Of a stretch of 64,000 nucleotides of DNA, positions 39,317 through 47,856 are shown piece by piece (positions within the stretch are counted from its first letter, which is position 1; each line of letters begins with the position of its first letter). Location of the stretch: NCBI GenBank assembly GCA_022843165.1, contig JALHOD010000001.1:375678-439677 (forward strand). The letters run 5' to 3'. This stretch comes from Pseudorhodoplanes sp. (GTDB lineage: Bacteria; Pseudomonadota; Alphaproteobacteria; Rhizobiales; Xanthobacteraceae). The position numbers were made by a program, and so were the translations under genes. The notes beneath the pieces are model-generated. The model saw only the letters and a program-made list of their open reading frames with translations. It did no database searches and was not told the origin of the DNA.

Positions 39317-40468
39317 TCACAGTTTCAGCGCCGGCACGTCGACCCAGCGGCGTTCCTTCCAGCTCTGCAATGCATTCTCGACCAGTTGCACGCCCTTCGC
39401 GCCCTCGACCAGATTGTACTTGTAGGGCGCATCCTCGACGACATGGCGGATGAACATTTCCCACTGCGTCTTGAAGCCGTTGTCATAGACGGTATTGTCG
39501 GGCACCGGCTGCCAGGTGGAATAGAAGTCGATGGCCTGCTTCTCGTCCGGATTCCAGACCGGGCGCGGCGTGCCCTGCCGCGGCTGGATCACGCAATCGG
39601 TCAGGCCGGCCACCGCCGAGCCGTGCGTGCCGTCGACCTGGAAGGTCACCAGATCGTCGCGATAGACCCGCGTCACCCAGGACATGTTGATCTGCGCGAC
39701 CACATCGCCGGCGAGCTCGAAGGTCGCATAGGCGGCATCGTCGGCGGTGGCTTCGTATGTCTTGCCGGATTCATCCCAGCGCGCGGGAATATGCCTGGCG
39801 CCGAGGCACGACACGCTCTTCACCTCGCCGAAGAGATTGTCGAGCACGTAGCGCCAGTGGCAGACCATGTCGAGAATGATTCCGCCGCCGTCCTCGCTGC
39901 GATAATTCCAGGACGGGCGCTGCGCCGGCTGCCAGTCACCCTCGAATACCCAGTAGCCGAACTCGCCGCGCACCGAGGTCATGCGGCCAAAGAAGCCCGA
40001 GTCGCGCAGCATCTTCAGCTTCATCAGGCCGGGCAGGAACAGCTTGTCCTGCACCACGCCGTTCTTGATGCCGGCCTCCTTCGCCAGCTTGCAGACCTTC
40101 ACAGCCTGCGGGAGATCGGTTGCGATCGGCTTCTCGCAATAGATGTGCTTGCCGGCCTTGATCGCCTTCTCAAGCAGTTCGGGGCGCATCTGCGTGGTGC
40201 CGGCGTCGAAGAAAATGTCATCCTCAGGATTGAGCAGCGCCTTGTCGAGATCGGTGGCCCAGCGCGTCACGCCATATTGCTGCGCCAGCGCGCTGATCTT
40301 GTCCGGATTGCGCCCGATCAGGATCGGGTCCGGCATCACCCGGCTGCCGTCCGACAGCACGACCCCGCCGGCCTTGCGGATGGCCAGGATCGACCGGATC
40401 AGATGCTGGTTCATGCCCATTCGTCCGGTGACGCCGTGCATGATGATTCCAAGACGCTTGCTGCTCAC
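39317..40468 (-). CDS. Gfo/Idh/MocA-family oxidoreductase
   Basis: 383 residues; the GTG start overlaps the stop of the upstream enolase-like gene by four bases. The Rossmann start RLGIIMHGVTGRMGMNQHLI is followed by the family hallmark YCEKPIATDLPQAV. The C-terminal substrate domain includes GGIILDMVCHWRYVLDNL with the usual catalytic-site His. These enzymes oxidise sugars, inositols or sugar acids with NAD(P). The glycine pattern GVTGRMG differs from the typical GxGxxG and resembles dihydrodipicolinate reductase, an oddity worth noting. Confidence 0.86.
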   Translation of the reverse strand: MSSKRLGIIMHGVTGRMGMNQHLIRSILAIRKAGGVVLSDGSRVMPDPILIGRNPDKISALAQQYGVTRWATDLDKALLNPEDDIFFDAGTTQMRPELLEKAIKAGKHIYCEKPIATDLPQAVKVCKLAKEAGIKNGVVQDKLFLPGLMKLKMLRDSGFFGRMTSVRGEFGYWVFEGDWQPAQRPSWNYRSEDGGGIILDMVCHWRYVLDNLFGEVKSVSCLGARHIPARWDESGKTYEATADDAAYATFELAGDVVAQINMSWVTRVYRDDLVTFQVDGTHGSAVAGLTDCVIQPRQGTPRPVWNPDEKQAIDFYSTWQPVPDNTVYDNGFKTQWEMFIRHVVEDAPYKYNLVEGAKGVQLVENALQSWKERRWVDVPALKL

Positions 40469-41856
40469 GTTCGCGCTTCCTCTTTTGCTCTTGCGTGTCT
40501 TTCGGTGAGGACGCCGACCAAAGCGGGATCGACGCCGGAGGCAAAGCCGGCCTGTCTGAGAGAACCGGTGGAAATGCTGCCGTCACGGATGACCAGACGG
40601 ACGATGCCATCGCGCTCTTCATACAGATCGGGATGGGCTGCCAGAAACGCCCGGGCTTCCGCCGGCGGCGCATCAGCAAAGCCGTCCACATAATGATGCC
40701 CGTTACGCTCGGCATGGGCGATGCCATGGAACAGCACCAGGGCCGTGTCCTGCTGCAGGGCTAATCCTGCCTGGCAGGTCAGGTCTTCGGCGGCGACGAA
40801 GGCGTCCGTTTTGCCATCCGCCGTCCAGCGCAGGGCGCGCGCGCCGTTCAACAATGACTTGTAGAGACCCTTGCAGGCTTTTGATGAAATGCCGCGATAG
40901 CCAAGCGTGATCGCTTCCGGAAAGGCGTCGTAGCGGCTCTCGGCTTCGTCGATGATGAATGCGACATCCCTGCCGAGCTCGCCGAGTGACGTGCCCCAGG
41001 TCAGATCGCGCGGCATCGGCTGCTCGATATAGTCCAGCCGCGATGCCAGCGGTTTCAGTGCCGCATCGCCCTGCAGCCTGCGCACAAGCTCCGCCAGATC
41101 GTTCAGGCTGGCATATTGCTCGTTGGCGTCGAGCGTCACGCGATAATCGCCAATGCCGGACAGCGCCTCTGAAATCGCACTCAGCCGCTCACAATCCACG
41201 GCCGGATCTCCGCCCAGCTTCAGCTTGAAATGACAGATGCCGGTCGCGCGATGAATCCCGGCGAGCACATCGAGCGGATCGGCCATGCCGACGGTATGAC
41301 GGATGGCGATGCCGGAGGCCGGGTTGCGAGACGACAGGAAATCGGTGATCGCCGCCACATCGATATCCGGTGTCAGCCGCGCATCGAGGCCGACAACGTT
41401 GCGCGACAGGCCGGTGAAAACGTCCAGACCCAGCGCGCGCAGCAGCGCATCGAGAACCGCCTTGTCCAGTTCCGCCGTGCCGAAGCAGGCGGCCAGCGGC
41501 GGAATGTCCTTTTTGGCGCAGATCGCGATCTGCGCGTCGTGACAGGCCGCATGAAGTCCGAACGCGGTGTCGAATTGTCCATGGGCGAGATACAGATCGC
41601 GCGCCACATTTAGTGCCACACGCAATTGCGCGACGGTCTGCTCGGGGGTGAGCGCCGGGTCCTTGTTGAACCATTTCGGCACCATTAGTTCGGCCGCCGC
41701 GCCCTCGGCCCGGGCGCCATCTGGCAGTTCGATTTCGACATGCACGAAGACCTGTGGAGCGCCTTCGACCTTGGCCGCGCCGAAGCGGAACGGCATGCGG
41801 AAACGCACGGGCCGCTCAAGAAACTCAATGCGACGGACGATCAGACTGGAGGCCAT
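40465..41856 (-). CDS. Enolase-superfamily protein (mandelate racemase/muconate lactonizing type)
   Basis: 463 residues from the ATG at 41856. A longer frame would run into an upstream palindrome and is less likely. The capping domain is followed by a barrel with a KxK motif in CHFKLKLGG. Metal-ligand regions are TLDANEQY, YIEQPMPRD and FIIDEAESRYDAF, and a further Lys lies in GISSKACKGLYKS. Members abstract the alpha proton of a carboxylate, usually dehydrating a sugar acid or racemising. As first gene of the operon it suggests an acid-sugar dehydratase step, inferred. It is somewhat longer than typical members (about 370-400). Confidence 0.82.
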   Translation of the reverse strand: MASSLIVRRIEFLERPVRFRMPFRFGAAKVEGAPQVFVHVEIELPDGARAEGAAAELMVPKWFNKDPALTPEQTVAQLRVALNVARDLYLAHGQFDTAFGLHAACHDAQIAICAKKDIPPLAACFGTAELDKAVLDALLRALGLDVFTGLSRNVVGLDARLTPDIDVAAITDFLSSRNPASGIAIRHTVGMADPLDVLAGIHRATGICHFKLKLGGDPAVDCERLSAISEALSGIGDYRVTLDANEQYASLNDLAELVRRLQGDAALKPLASRLDYIEQPMPRDLTWGTSLGELGRDVAFIIDEAESRYDAFPEAITLGYRGISSKACKGLYKSLLNGARALRWTADGKTDAFVAAEDLTCQAGLALQQDTALVLFHGIAHAERNGHHYVDGFADAPPAEARAFLAAHPDLYEERDGIVRLVIRDGSISTGSLRQAGFASGVDPALVGVLTERHARAKEEART

Positions 41857-41883
41857 GGTCGGGTCATCTGGGCTGTCTCGGGC

Positions 41884-41907
41884 TCTTTTAACCAATTAGT
41901 TAAAAGA
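41884..41907. promoter_or_regulatory. 24-base palindrome, candidate operator of the sugar operon
   Basis: TCTTTTAAC and GTTAAAAGA flank CAATTA; 22 of 24 positions pair. It lies 28-51 bases upstream of the enolase-like start, over the likely promoter. No regulator gene is adjacent, so the cognate protein is elsewhere. Confidence 0.55.
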
Positions 41908-42281
41908 TGAAAAGCCCCGTCGCATAGACCCTGCGAACCTGCCCGGCCGGGCGGTGCAGGTGTCAGAGGCTCAATAACGCCGGTTGGACGGGTTTCCGGC
42001 CGCCCTTATTCAATTTCTGAAAATCAGACACTTATTGCAGTGCATGGGAACTTTTTAGCCCGTGGCGCGTTAAAAAATGCCCCACTCGATAATAATCAAT
42101 AATAATCACATGGAGAGCGGATGGATTACCGCACCGGCCCGCGCGACGTAACAGACGAAATCCACACTGCGTCGCGGGGGCCACAGCCCCAAGCCGGCCA
42201 CCTTCCTGCGTCATAAGCATCGCACCCGGCCCCGCCGCATATTTATTCATATTTGGAAACTCACACGCCTGTTCAATACGG
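41908..42281. other. Intergenic region between sugar operon and trehalose operon
   Basis: With the adjoining palindrome, about 425 bases lie between divergent genes. It contains an EcfG-type promoter (listed separately) and an AATAATCA direct repeat near 42088-42108 (gataataatcaataataatca). A 31-codon frame, 42121-42216, begins MDYRTGPRDVTDE after a GGAGAGCGG box. That frame could be a leader peptide of the otsB message; its reality is uncertain. The remainder holds nothing I recognise. Confidence 0.4.
42047..42071 (+). promoter_or_regulatory. EcfG-type promoter for the trehalose operon
   Basis: GGAAC (42047-42051), 16 bases, CGTT (42068-42071). The predicted start leaves a leader of about 200 bases before otsB. 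Trehalose synthesis genes are known EcfG/PhyR targets in rhizobia. Confidence 0.65.
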
Positions 42282-43118
42282 ATGTCACAGCCCATTCCAG
42301 AAAACTCCCGCTCCGGACCGGTCGCTACACCGGCGCGCGATTGCATGACCGCTGCGACCGAAACCGCGCGGGTGGATTTTGCCATTGATTTCGACAAGAC
42401 TGCGATCCTCCTGGATGTTGACGGAACGCTGCTCGACATCGCGCCCACCCCGCATGAGGTGCGCGTCTCTGAAGAGCTTCGCGGCATGCTCACGCGGCTG
42501 GCGGGGCGGCTCGGCGGCGCGCTCGGCTTCGTCAGCGGGCGTCCGCTTGCCGACATCGACCGTGTGTTCGATCCCCTCAGGTTGCCGGCGGTCGGAGGCC
42601 ATGGCGCGGAAATTCGCCCCGCAGCAGATGGCGACTCGTACCGCGTGCGCACCTCGCGGGTCGACGACGAGCTGAAGCGCCGGTTCTCTGAAATTGCGCA
42701 ACTCGGCCCCGGCCTGATCATCGAGGACAAGGACTATTCCCTCGCCATCCACTACCGTCTGGCACCGCAACTCGGCGGCGCCGTGATCAAGTCAGTTGCC
42801 GCCATCTGCGAAAAATACGGTTGCGAGGGCCTCAGCATCCTGCCCGGAAAGTCCGTCATCGAGATCAAGCCGCGCGGGTTCGACAAGGGTTCGGGCCTGA
42901 AGGAATTGATGTCGTCACCGCCTTTTACCGGTCGGCAGCCCATCTTTGTGGGCGACGACGTCACCGATGAAGCCGCTTTTGCGATGCTGCCGAAATTCTC
43001 CGGAATCGGCCTGTCGGTCGGCGGAATCGTACCGGGCGCATCGTTCAATTTCGATGGTCCGAAGGACGTGCGGCTCTGGCTCGCGCAGCTGAGCGGCGAC
43101 ATCCTGGAGGCAAGATGA
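42282..43118 (+). CDS. otsB: Trehalose-6-phosphate phosphatase
   Basis: 278 residues of the HAD superfamily. ILLDVDGTLLDIAPTP has the nucleophile and acid Asp pair, GFVSGRPLADID is the OtsB second motif, and FVGDDVTDEAAFAML is the Mg-binding motif. It dephosphorylates trehalose 6-phosphate to trehalose in the cytoplasm. The ATG at 42282 is used; a second ATG at 42345 is possible since the first 20 residues look unconserved. First gene of otsB-GH15-otsA-ASRT, with its stop overlapping the next start by four bases. Confidence 0.92.
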   Translation: MSQPIPENSRSGPVATPARDCMTAATETARVDFAIDFDKTAILLDVDGTLLDIAPTPHEVRVSEELRGMLTRLAGRLGGALGFVSGRPLADIDRVFDPLRLPAVGGHGAEIRPAADGDSYRVRTSRVDDELKRRFSEIAQLGPGLIIEDKDYSLAIHYRLAPQLGGAVIKSVAAICEKYGCEGLSILPGKSVIEIKPRGFDKGSGLKELMSSPPFTGRQPIFVGDDVTDEAAFAMLPKFSGIGLSVGGIVPGASFNFDGPKDVRLWLAQLSGDILEAR

Positions 43119-44905
43119 CCGACTATGGTCTCGATCTCGCAATCATCGGAAATGGACGGACCGCGGCTCTGATCGAGCCGGGCTCGCGCATCACCTGGTG
43201 GTGTTTTCCGCGTTTCGACAGCAATCCGGTTTTTTGCCGTCTGCTGGGAGGTGACGAGGAAAAGGGATTCACCGATGTCGTCCTCGAAGATCTCGCCAAC
43301 GTCAAATCAGACTATCTCCGCAATACCCCCGTTGTGGTCACGACGCTGACCGACGGCAAGGGCGGATTAGTGCGTATCACGGATTTTGCGCCGCGCTTCC
43401 AGAACCTCGACCGCATTTACCGTGCCCCGCAACTGATCCGCATCATCGAACCGGTCGCCGGCCTGCCGCGGATCACGATCCGGTTCCGGCCAGCGCACAG
43501 TTACGGCCATCCCATCACCCGTCATGCGCTCGGCAGCAACCACATCCGCTATTGGGGCGACAATACGCAGTTGCGACTCACCACCGATGTCCCGCTTTCC
43601 TATGTCGAGGGCGAAACTTCGTTCGTCCTGAGCCGGCCACTGCATCTGGTGTTCGGCGCCGACGAGCCCTTCCCCGCCGCGCTGGCGCCGACCTGCCGCG
43701 ATTTCTTCGATCGCACCTGCGGCTATTGGCGCGAATGGGTGCGACGCCTGAACTTGTCCTATGACTGGCAGGAGGCGATGATCCGCGCCGCCATCACGCT
43801 CAAGCTCAGCAATTTCGAGGAGACCGGCGGCATCATAGCCGCGCACACGACATCGATCCCGGAATCGCCCGGCACCGGCCGCAACTGGGACTATCGCTAT
43901 GCCTGGCTGCGCGACGCCTATTTCGTGGTGAAGGCGCTGAACCGCATCGGCGCGACGCAAACCATGGAAGATTTCATCTTCTACATCCTGAATGTGGTGT
44001 CGGAGGACAAGGACTCGCTGCGACCGGTCTACAGCGTGGTGCCGACCGATCCGATGGATGAATGGGTCGCCGAAAAGCTCAAGGGCTATCGCGGCGACGG
44101 ACCGGTGCGGGTCGGCAATGCCGCAGCGGCGCAGACGCAGCACGACACCTATGGCAGCATCATCCTGGCGGCGATGCCGATGTTCTTCGACCGCCGTCTG
44201 CCGCGGATGGGCGACGAAACGCTGTTCCGTCTGCTGGAAACGCTGGGACACAAGGCCGAGCGCTTCGCGCTGACGCCCGATGCCGGCATCTGGGAATATC
44301 GCGGGCGCCAGCGCGTGCATACACATTCAGTGGCGATGTGCTGGGCCGGCTGCAACCGTCTCGCCGCCATCGCAGAAACACTCGGCCTGCGCGACCGCTG
44401 CGTCTACTGGAACGATTCCGCCGATCGCATTCACCGCACCCTGGTCGAACAGGCATGGAACGAGAAGCGCCAGGCTTTCACCGCATCCTTCGGCTCCGAC
44501 GATCTCGATGCCAGTGTCCTGCTGCTGCACGAACTTGGCGTCGTGGATGCCGACGATCCGCGTTTTGTCAAAACCGTCACCGCGATGGAACGCGACCTGC
44601 TGCGCGGCAAGCATGTCATGCGCTATGCCAGCCCGGACGATTTCGGCATGCCGGAATCCGCCTTCCTCATATGCCGCTACTGGCTGATCGACGCCTATTG
44701 GGCGCTCGGCCGCCGCGCCGAGGCGCGCGACCTATTTGTGGATTCGCTGCAATACCGCAACCGCTATGGACTGCTCGCCGAAGACATCCATCTGCAGACC
44801 GGCGAGCTATGGGGCAATTTCCCGCAGACCTATTCCATGGCCGGTCTGATACTCACCGCGATGCGATTGTCCCGCAGTTGGGAGGACAGATATTGGCGCG
44901 GCTAG
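43115..44905 (+). CDS. Glycoside hydrolase family 15 protein (glucoamylase/trehalase-like)
   Basis: 596 residues. The N-terminal beta-sandwich domain begins DLAIIGNGRTAALIEPGSRITWWCFPRFDS. The alpha/alpha barrel has NWDYRYAWLRDAYF (about 267-280), the general-acid region DAGIWEYRG and the base region TGELWGNFPQTYSM. GH15 enzymes release glucose from alpha-glucans or, in some actinobacterial and archaeal members, hydrolyse trehalose. Co-transcription with otsB and otsA makes trehalose turnover or a glucan link likely; substrate by inference. It overlaps both neighbours. Confidence 0.9.
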   Translation: MTDYGLDLAIIGNGRTAALIEPGSRITWWCFPRFDSNPVFCRLLGGDEEKGFTDVVLEDLANVKSDYLRNTPVVVTTLTDGKGGLVRITDFAPRFQNLDRIYRAPQLIRIIEPVAGLPRITIRFRPAHSYGHPITRHALGSNHIRYWGDNTQLRLTTDVPLSYVEGETSFVLSRPLHLVFGADEPFPAALAPTCRDFFDRTCGYWREWVRRLNLSYDWQEAMIRAAITLKLSNFEETGGIIAAHTTSIPESPGTGRNWDYRYAWLRDAYFVVKALNRIGATQTMEDFIFYILNVVSEDKDSLRPVYSVVPTDPMDEWVAEKLKGYRGDGPVRVGNAAAAQTQHDTYGSIILAAMPMFFDRRLPRMGDETLFRLLETLGHKAERFALTPDAGIWEYRGRQRVHTHSVAMCWAGCNRLAAIAETLGLRDRCVYWNDSADRIHRTLVEQAWNEKRQAFTASFGSDDLDASVLLLHELGVVDADDPRFVKTVTAMERDLLRGKHVMRYASPDDFGMPESAFLICRYWLIDAYWALGRRAEARDLFVDSLQYRNRYGLLAEDIHLQTGELWGNFPQTYSMAGLILTAMRLSRSWEDRYWRG

Positions 44906-46362
44906 TCATCATCTCCAACCGTGTCGCAGTGCCCAAAGCAGGTAGCCGCGCCGGCGGACTCGAGGTCGCGGTGCTGGCGGCGCTCAAGAAACATCCCGGC
45001 ATCTGGTTCGGCTGGAGCGGGCGCGTGTCCAGCAAGGGGCTGGAAACCCGCACCGTCGAAGCTGACAAAATCTCTTACGTCGTCACCGATCTGCCAAAGG
45101 AAGATTACGACGAATATTACAACGGCTTCGCCAACCGCGTGCTCTGGCCGATCCTGCATTACCGGCTCGATCTGGCGGAATTCTCACGCCAGGATCTCGG
45201 CGGTTATCTGCGCGTGAACGAGCATTTCGCCGATGAGTTGCACAAGATCCTGCGGCCGGACGATATCGTGTGGGTGCACGACTATCATCTGCTGACGCTG
45301 GCCAAGGCTTTGCGCGAACGCGGCCACAAGAACAAGATCGGGTTCTTTCTCCACACGCCGTTCGCCGCACCGGAAATCATCACCGCCCTGCCGCAACACG
45401 AGCGCATTATCTGGGCTATGTCGCATTTCGACCTGGTGGGCTTCCAGACCGAGATCGATGCCTCGAACTATGCCCGCTACGTGGAGACGGAATGCCGCTA
45501 TCCGGTCAAGGGTCATTGGACCTATGACACCGGCGAGCGCATCGTGAAGATCGGCGTGTTTCCGGTCGGCATCGAGGTCGAATCCTTCAGCCGCATGGCG
45601 CGTCGCGCTGCCCGCTCGTCGTTCGTCAGCGGCGTGCTGGCGAGCCTGTCCGGACGTGCCATGATCATCGGCGTGGACCGCCTCGACTATTCCAAGGGAA
45701 TCGATGCCCGCATCGATGCCTTCGAAAAATTCCTCGCCACCAATCCGGAATGGCGCAACAACGTGACCTATCTGCAGATCACGCCGAAAAGCCGCTCCAC
45801 CATCCAGGAATATGCCGCGATGGAGCGGCTGGTCAGCGAGAAGGTCGGCCAGGTCAATGGCAATTACGGCGAAGCCTCGTGGACGCCGATTCGCTATATC
45901 AACCGGACTCATAGCCGCACGGCGCTCGCAGGCCTCTATCACGCCGCCCGCGCGGCGCTGGTGACGCCGCTGCGCGACGGCATGAATCTGGTCGCCAAGG
46001 AGTATGTCGCCGCACAGAATCCGGATGATCCCGGCGTGCTGATCCTCTCGCGCTTCGCCGGCGCGGCGCTGGAATGCAAGCCGGCCTTGCTGGTCAATCC
46101 CTATGACACGGCATCGGTTGGCGCCGCCATCGCGCGCGCTCTGTCGATGCCGATCGAAGAACGCCGCGCGCGGCAGGATGCCTTGTTCAAGATTATTTCG
46201 CAGAACGATATCAACGACTGGCCCGACCGCTTTCTGTCCATGCTGACGGGCGAAACCGTTCCTTCGCAGGAGCAGGCCGCCGTGCAAGACGCCGCACCCA
46301 AGGACAGCGGCTCGCAACCTTACCGTTCCATCGGTGGGCCCCGCGCGCTGCCGGGCAGATAA
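44893..46362 (+). CDS. otsA: Trehalose-6-phosphate synthase
   Basis: 489 residues, GT20 family. The TTG at 44893 is chosen because GGGAGG lies upstream and it gives the canonical RLVIISNRVAVP N-terminus; it overlaps the GH15 gene by 13 bases. Substrate-site motifs are WVHDYHLLTLAKALRERG, FFLHTPFAAPEI, GVDRLDYSKGID and TPLRDGMNLVAKEYVAAQ. It makes trehalose 6-phosphate from UDP-glucose and glucose 6-phosphate. The last 40 or so residues are polar and probably disordered. The frame extending upstream through the GH15 gene is spurious. Confidence 0.94.
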   Translation: MARLVIISNRVAVPKAGSRAGGLEVAVLAALKKHPGIWFGWSGRVSSKGLETRTVEADKISYVVTDLPKEDYDEYYNGFANRVLWPILHYRLDLAEFSRQDLGGYLRVNEHFADELHKILRPDDIVWVHDYHLLTLAKALRERGHKNKIGFFLHTPFAAPEIITALPQHERIIWAMSHFDLVGFQTEIDASNYARYVETECRYPVKGHWTYDTGERIVKIGVFPVGIEVESFSRMARRAARSSFVSGVLASLSGRAMIIGVDRLDYSKGIDARIDAFEKFLATNPEWRNNVTYLQITPKSRSTIQEYAAMERLVSEKVGQVNGNYGEASWTPIRYINRTHSRTALAGLYHAARAALVTPLRDGMNLVAKEYVAAQNPDDPGVLILSRFAGAALECKPALLVNPYDTASVGAAIARALSMPIEERRARQDALFKIISQNDINDWPDRFLSMLTGETVPSQEQAAVQDAAPKDSGSQPYRSIGGPRALPGR

Positions 46363-46379
46363 ACATCAAGGAGAACGAC

Positions 46380-46751
46380 ATGGATGCCATCGGCCGAAAG
46401 CGCTGGGCGATTCCGGAAGGCTATATTCCGTCGCAAAGCATTTCCCAGGAACGCGCGCTGTTGTCACATGAGACGGCGTGCATCCTGAATGCCAACGACA
46501 AGGATGCGAACGTTAGCCTGACCGTGTTCTTCGCCAATCGCGAGCCGGTCGTCTATACGGTAAAGGTGCCGGCGCGGCGCACCCTGCATCTGCGTTTCAA
46601 CGACCTGAAGGACCCCGAGCCGGTGCCGCTCGACACCGATTATTCCTCGGTGTTCGAATCCGATGTTCCGATCGTGGTGCAGCACACGCGGCTGGATTCC
46701 CGCCGGGCCGAAATCTCCCTGCTGTCGACCATCGCCTACGCGCAGGACTGA
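46380..46751 (+). CDS. Anabaena-sensory-rhodopsin-transducer (ASRT)-like protein
   Basis: 123 residues, AAGGAG before the ATG, 17 bases after otsA. The whole chain fits the ASRT family: RKRWAIPEGYIP, HETACILNANDKDA, VPARRTLHLRFNDLKDPEPV and DVPIVVQHTRLDSRR. The fold is a small beta-sandwich that forms tetramers. In Anabaena it couples to a sensory rhodopsin, but most homologues are in bacteria without one and have been proposed to bind small molecules such as carbohydrates. No rhodopsin is in this window. Its place at the end of the trehalose operon supports a sugar-related role. Confidence 0.88.
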   Translation: MDAIGRKRWAIPEGYIPSQSISQERALLSHETACILNANDKDANVSLTVFFANREPVVYTVKVPARRTLHLRFNDLKDPEPVPLDTDYSSVFESDVPIVVQHTRLDSRRAEISLLSTIAYAQD

Positions 46752-46789
46752 GCATAGGGGGAGATCAGCCCTCCCTGCTCAATATTTTA

Positions 46790-46879
46790 TTTAGAATGCG
46801 TCTAAGAAGCAATCTTATTGCAATCTTTTGTGCGGCCAGCTATTTTTCCGGCTGCAATGAGCATTTAACGCATTCTAAA
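46790..46879. promoter_or_regulatory. Paired inverted repeats upstream of the outer-membrane-type gene
   Basis: TTTAGAATGCGT (46790-46801) and ACGCATTCTAAA (46868-46879) are exact inverted copies 66 bases apart. Each lies in a 17-base stretch loosely like the alphaproteobacterial iron control element TTTAGAA-N3-TTCTAAA recognised by Irr. They could be two operator sites or the arms of a large hairpin. Confidence 0.35.
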
Positions 46880-46905
46880 CTGGGACGGCTGTGGGGACGG
46901 GTTAC

Positions 46906-47856
46906 ATGCAAGATGATCAAGGCCGGCACAACCGGCTGGCTCTTTATTATTCCGGCGCGATCGCCGCGCTGGCATTTCTGGTGATTGCCGCAGCGCCGGC
47001 CGAAGCTGCCGCCAAAAAGAACACCCCGCCATCGAGCGCCGCTGCCGAAACGCCCGAGGTGCCGGGTGACGACATTTTCGGCTTTACCTCGGCCACCGAC
47101 CTCGGAAATCTCGGCGACATCGGCTTCGCCGAAGAGATCACCGGGATCACCGGCAAGCGCGACGGCAGCTACAACGCCCTTTTTTCAAAATCCGAGCTTG
47201 GCTACACCATCTCGGAATCCTGGTGGATCGGCGGATCGGCATTCGCATCGCGGCACCGCATCCACAATGTGACCGACATGACGGATGTCAGCGGAACGGA
47301 ATTTTTCGGCCTGTCGTTCGAAATCAAGCATCGCCTAATCAAGCGCAGTGCGGGCAATCCATTCGCGGTCACGCTGGCACTCGAGCCGGTCTGGACGCGG
47401 ATCGATGGCGCCACCGGCCTTCGCTCCGAAGCCTATAGCGCGGAGTTCAAGATTCTCACCGATGCGGTGATCGTCCCGGACAAGGTGTTCTGGGCTGCCA
47501 ATCTGGTCTACGTGCCACAAAGGGCGCAGGACGTGAACGACCGCAGCATCTGGCTGAAAACGTCCTTCAGTTCGATCTCCACGGCCCTGACGTTCCAGCT
47601 TTCTCCGACGCTCTTTGTCGGCGCGGAGGCGCGTCACCTGGCATCCTACGGCAAGGGGACGCTGGACGACCGGCTCGGATACGCTATCTACGTCGGGCCG
47701 ACGCTGCTCTGGAAGATCAGCGAGAAGGTCGCATTCAACGCCACATGGCAGCCGCAGGTTTCCGGCCGCTCGATCGACAATCCCGACCTACGCTATGATC
47801 TCGACAATTTCGAGCGCGCGCAATTCCGCGCCAAATTCTCCGTCGCACTTAACTGA
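46906..47856 (+). CDS. Predicted outer-membrane beta-barrel protein, unknown function
   Basis: 316 residues from the ATG at 46906, four bases after GGGACGGG; a GTG 15 bases upstream is the alternative. A signal-like helix (about 15-38) is followed by a short Ala/Pro-rich linker. A series of alternating strands then follows (ESWWIGGSAFASRHRI, FGLSFEIKHRLIK, PFAVTLALEPVW, FWAANLVYVP, YAIYVGPTLLWKI, VAFNATWQPQV, RAQFRAKFSVALN), as in 10-14-strand barrels. No named family is recognised. It is convergent with the dehydrogenase gene, which starts its stop codon inside this gene's last codons. Confidence 0.65.
   Translation: MQDDQGRHNRLALYYSGAIAALAFLVIAAAPAEAAAKKNTPPSSAAAETPEVPGDDIFGFTSATDLGNLGDIGFAEEITGITGKRDGSYNALFSKSELGYTISESWWIGGSAFASRHRIHNVTDMTDVSGTEFFGLSFEIKHRLIKRSAGNPFAVTLALEPVWTRIDGATGLRSEAYSAEFKILTDAVIVPDKVFWAANLVYVPQRAQDVNDRSIWLKTSFSSISTALTFQLSPTLFVGAEARHLASYGKGTLDDRLGYAIYVGPTLLWKISEKVAFNATWQPQVSGRSIDNPDLRYDLDNFERAQFRAKFSVALN

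Noticed and set aside
38621-40693. A 690-codon plus-strand open frame across the sugar operon
   Set aside because: It is antisense to DUF993 and MocA genes with clear motifs, and its composition is that of a shadow frame.
42121-42216. 31-codon frame in the otsB leader as a definite gene
   Set aside because: It has a plausible ribosome binding site, but length alone is weak evidence and no conservation can be checked here, so it is only noted in the intergenic entry.
46380-46751. Light sensing suggested by the rhodopsin-transducer family name
   Set aside because: No retinal protein or carotenoid gene is present, and the family is widespread without rhodopsins; a sugar-linked role suits the operon better.
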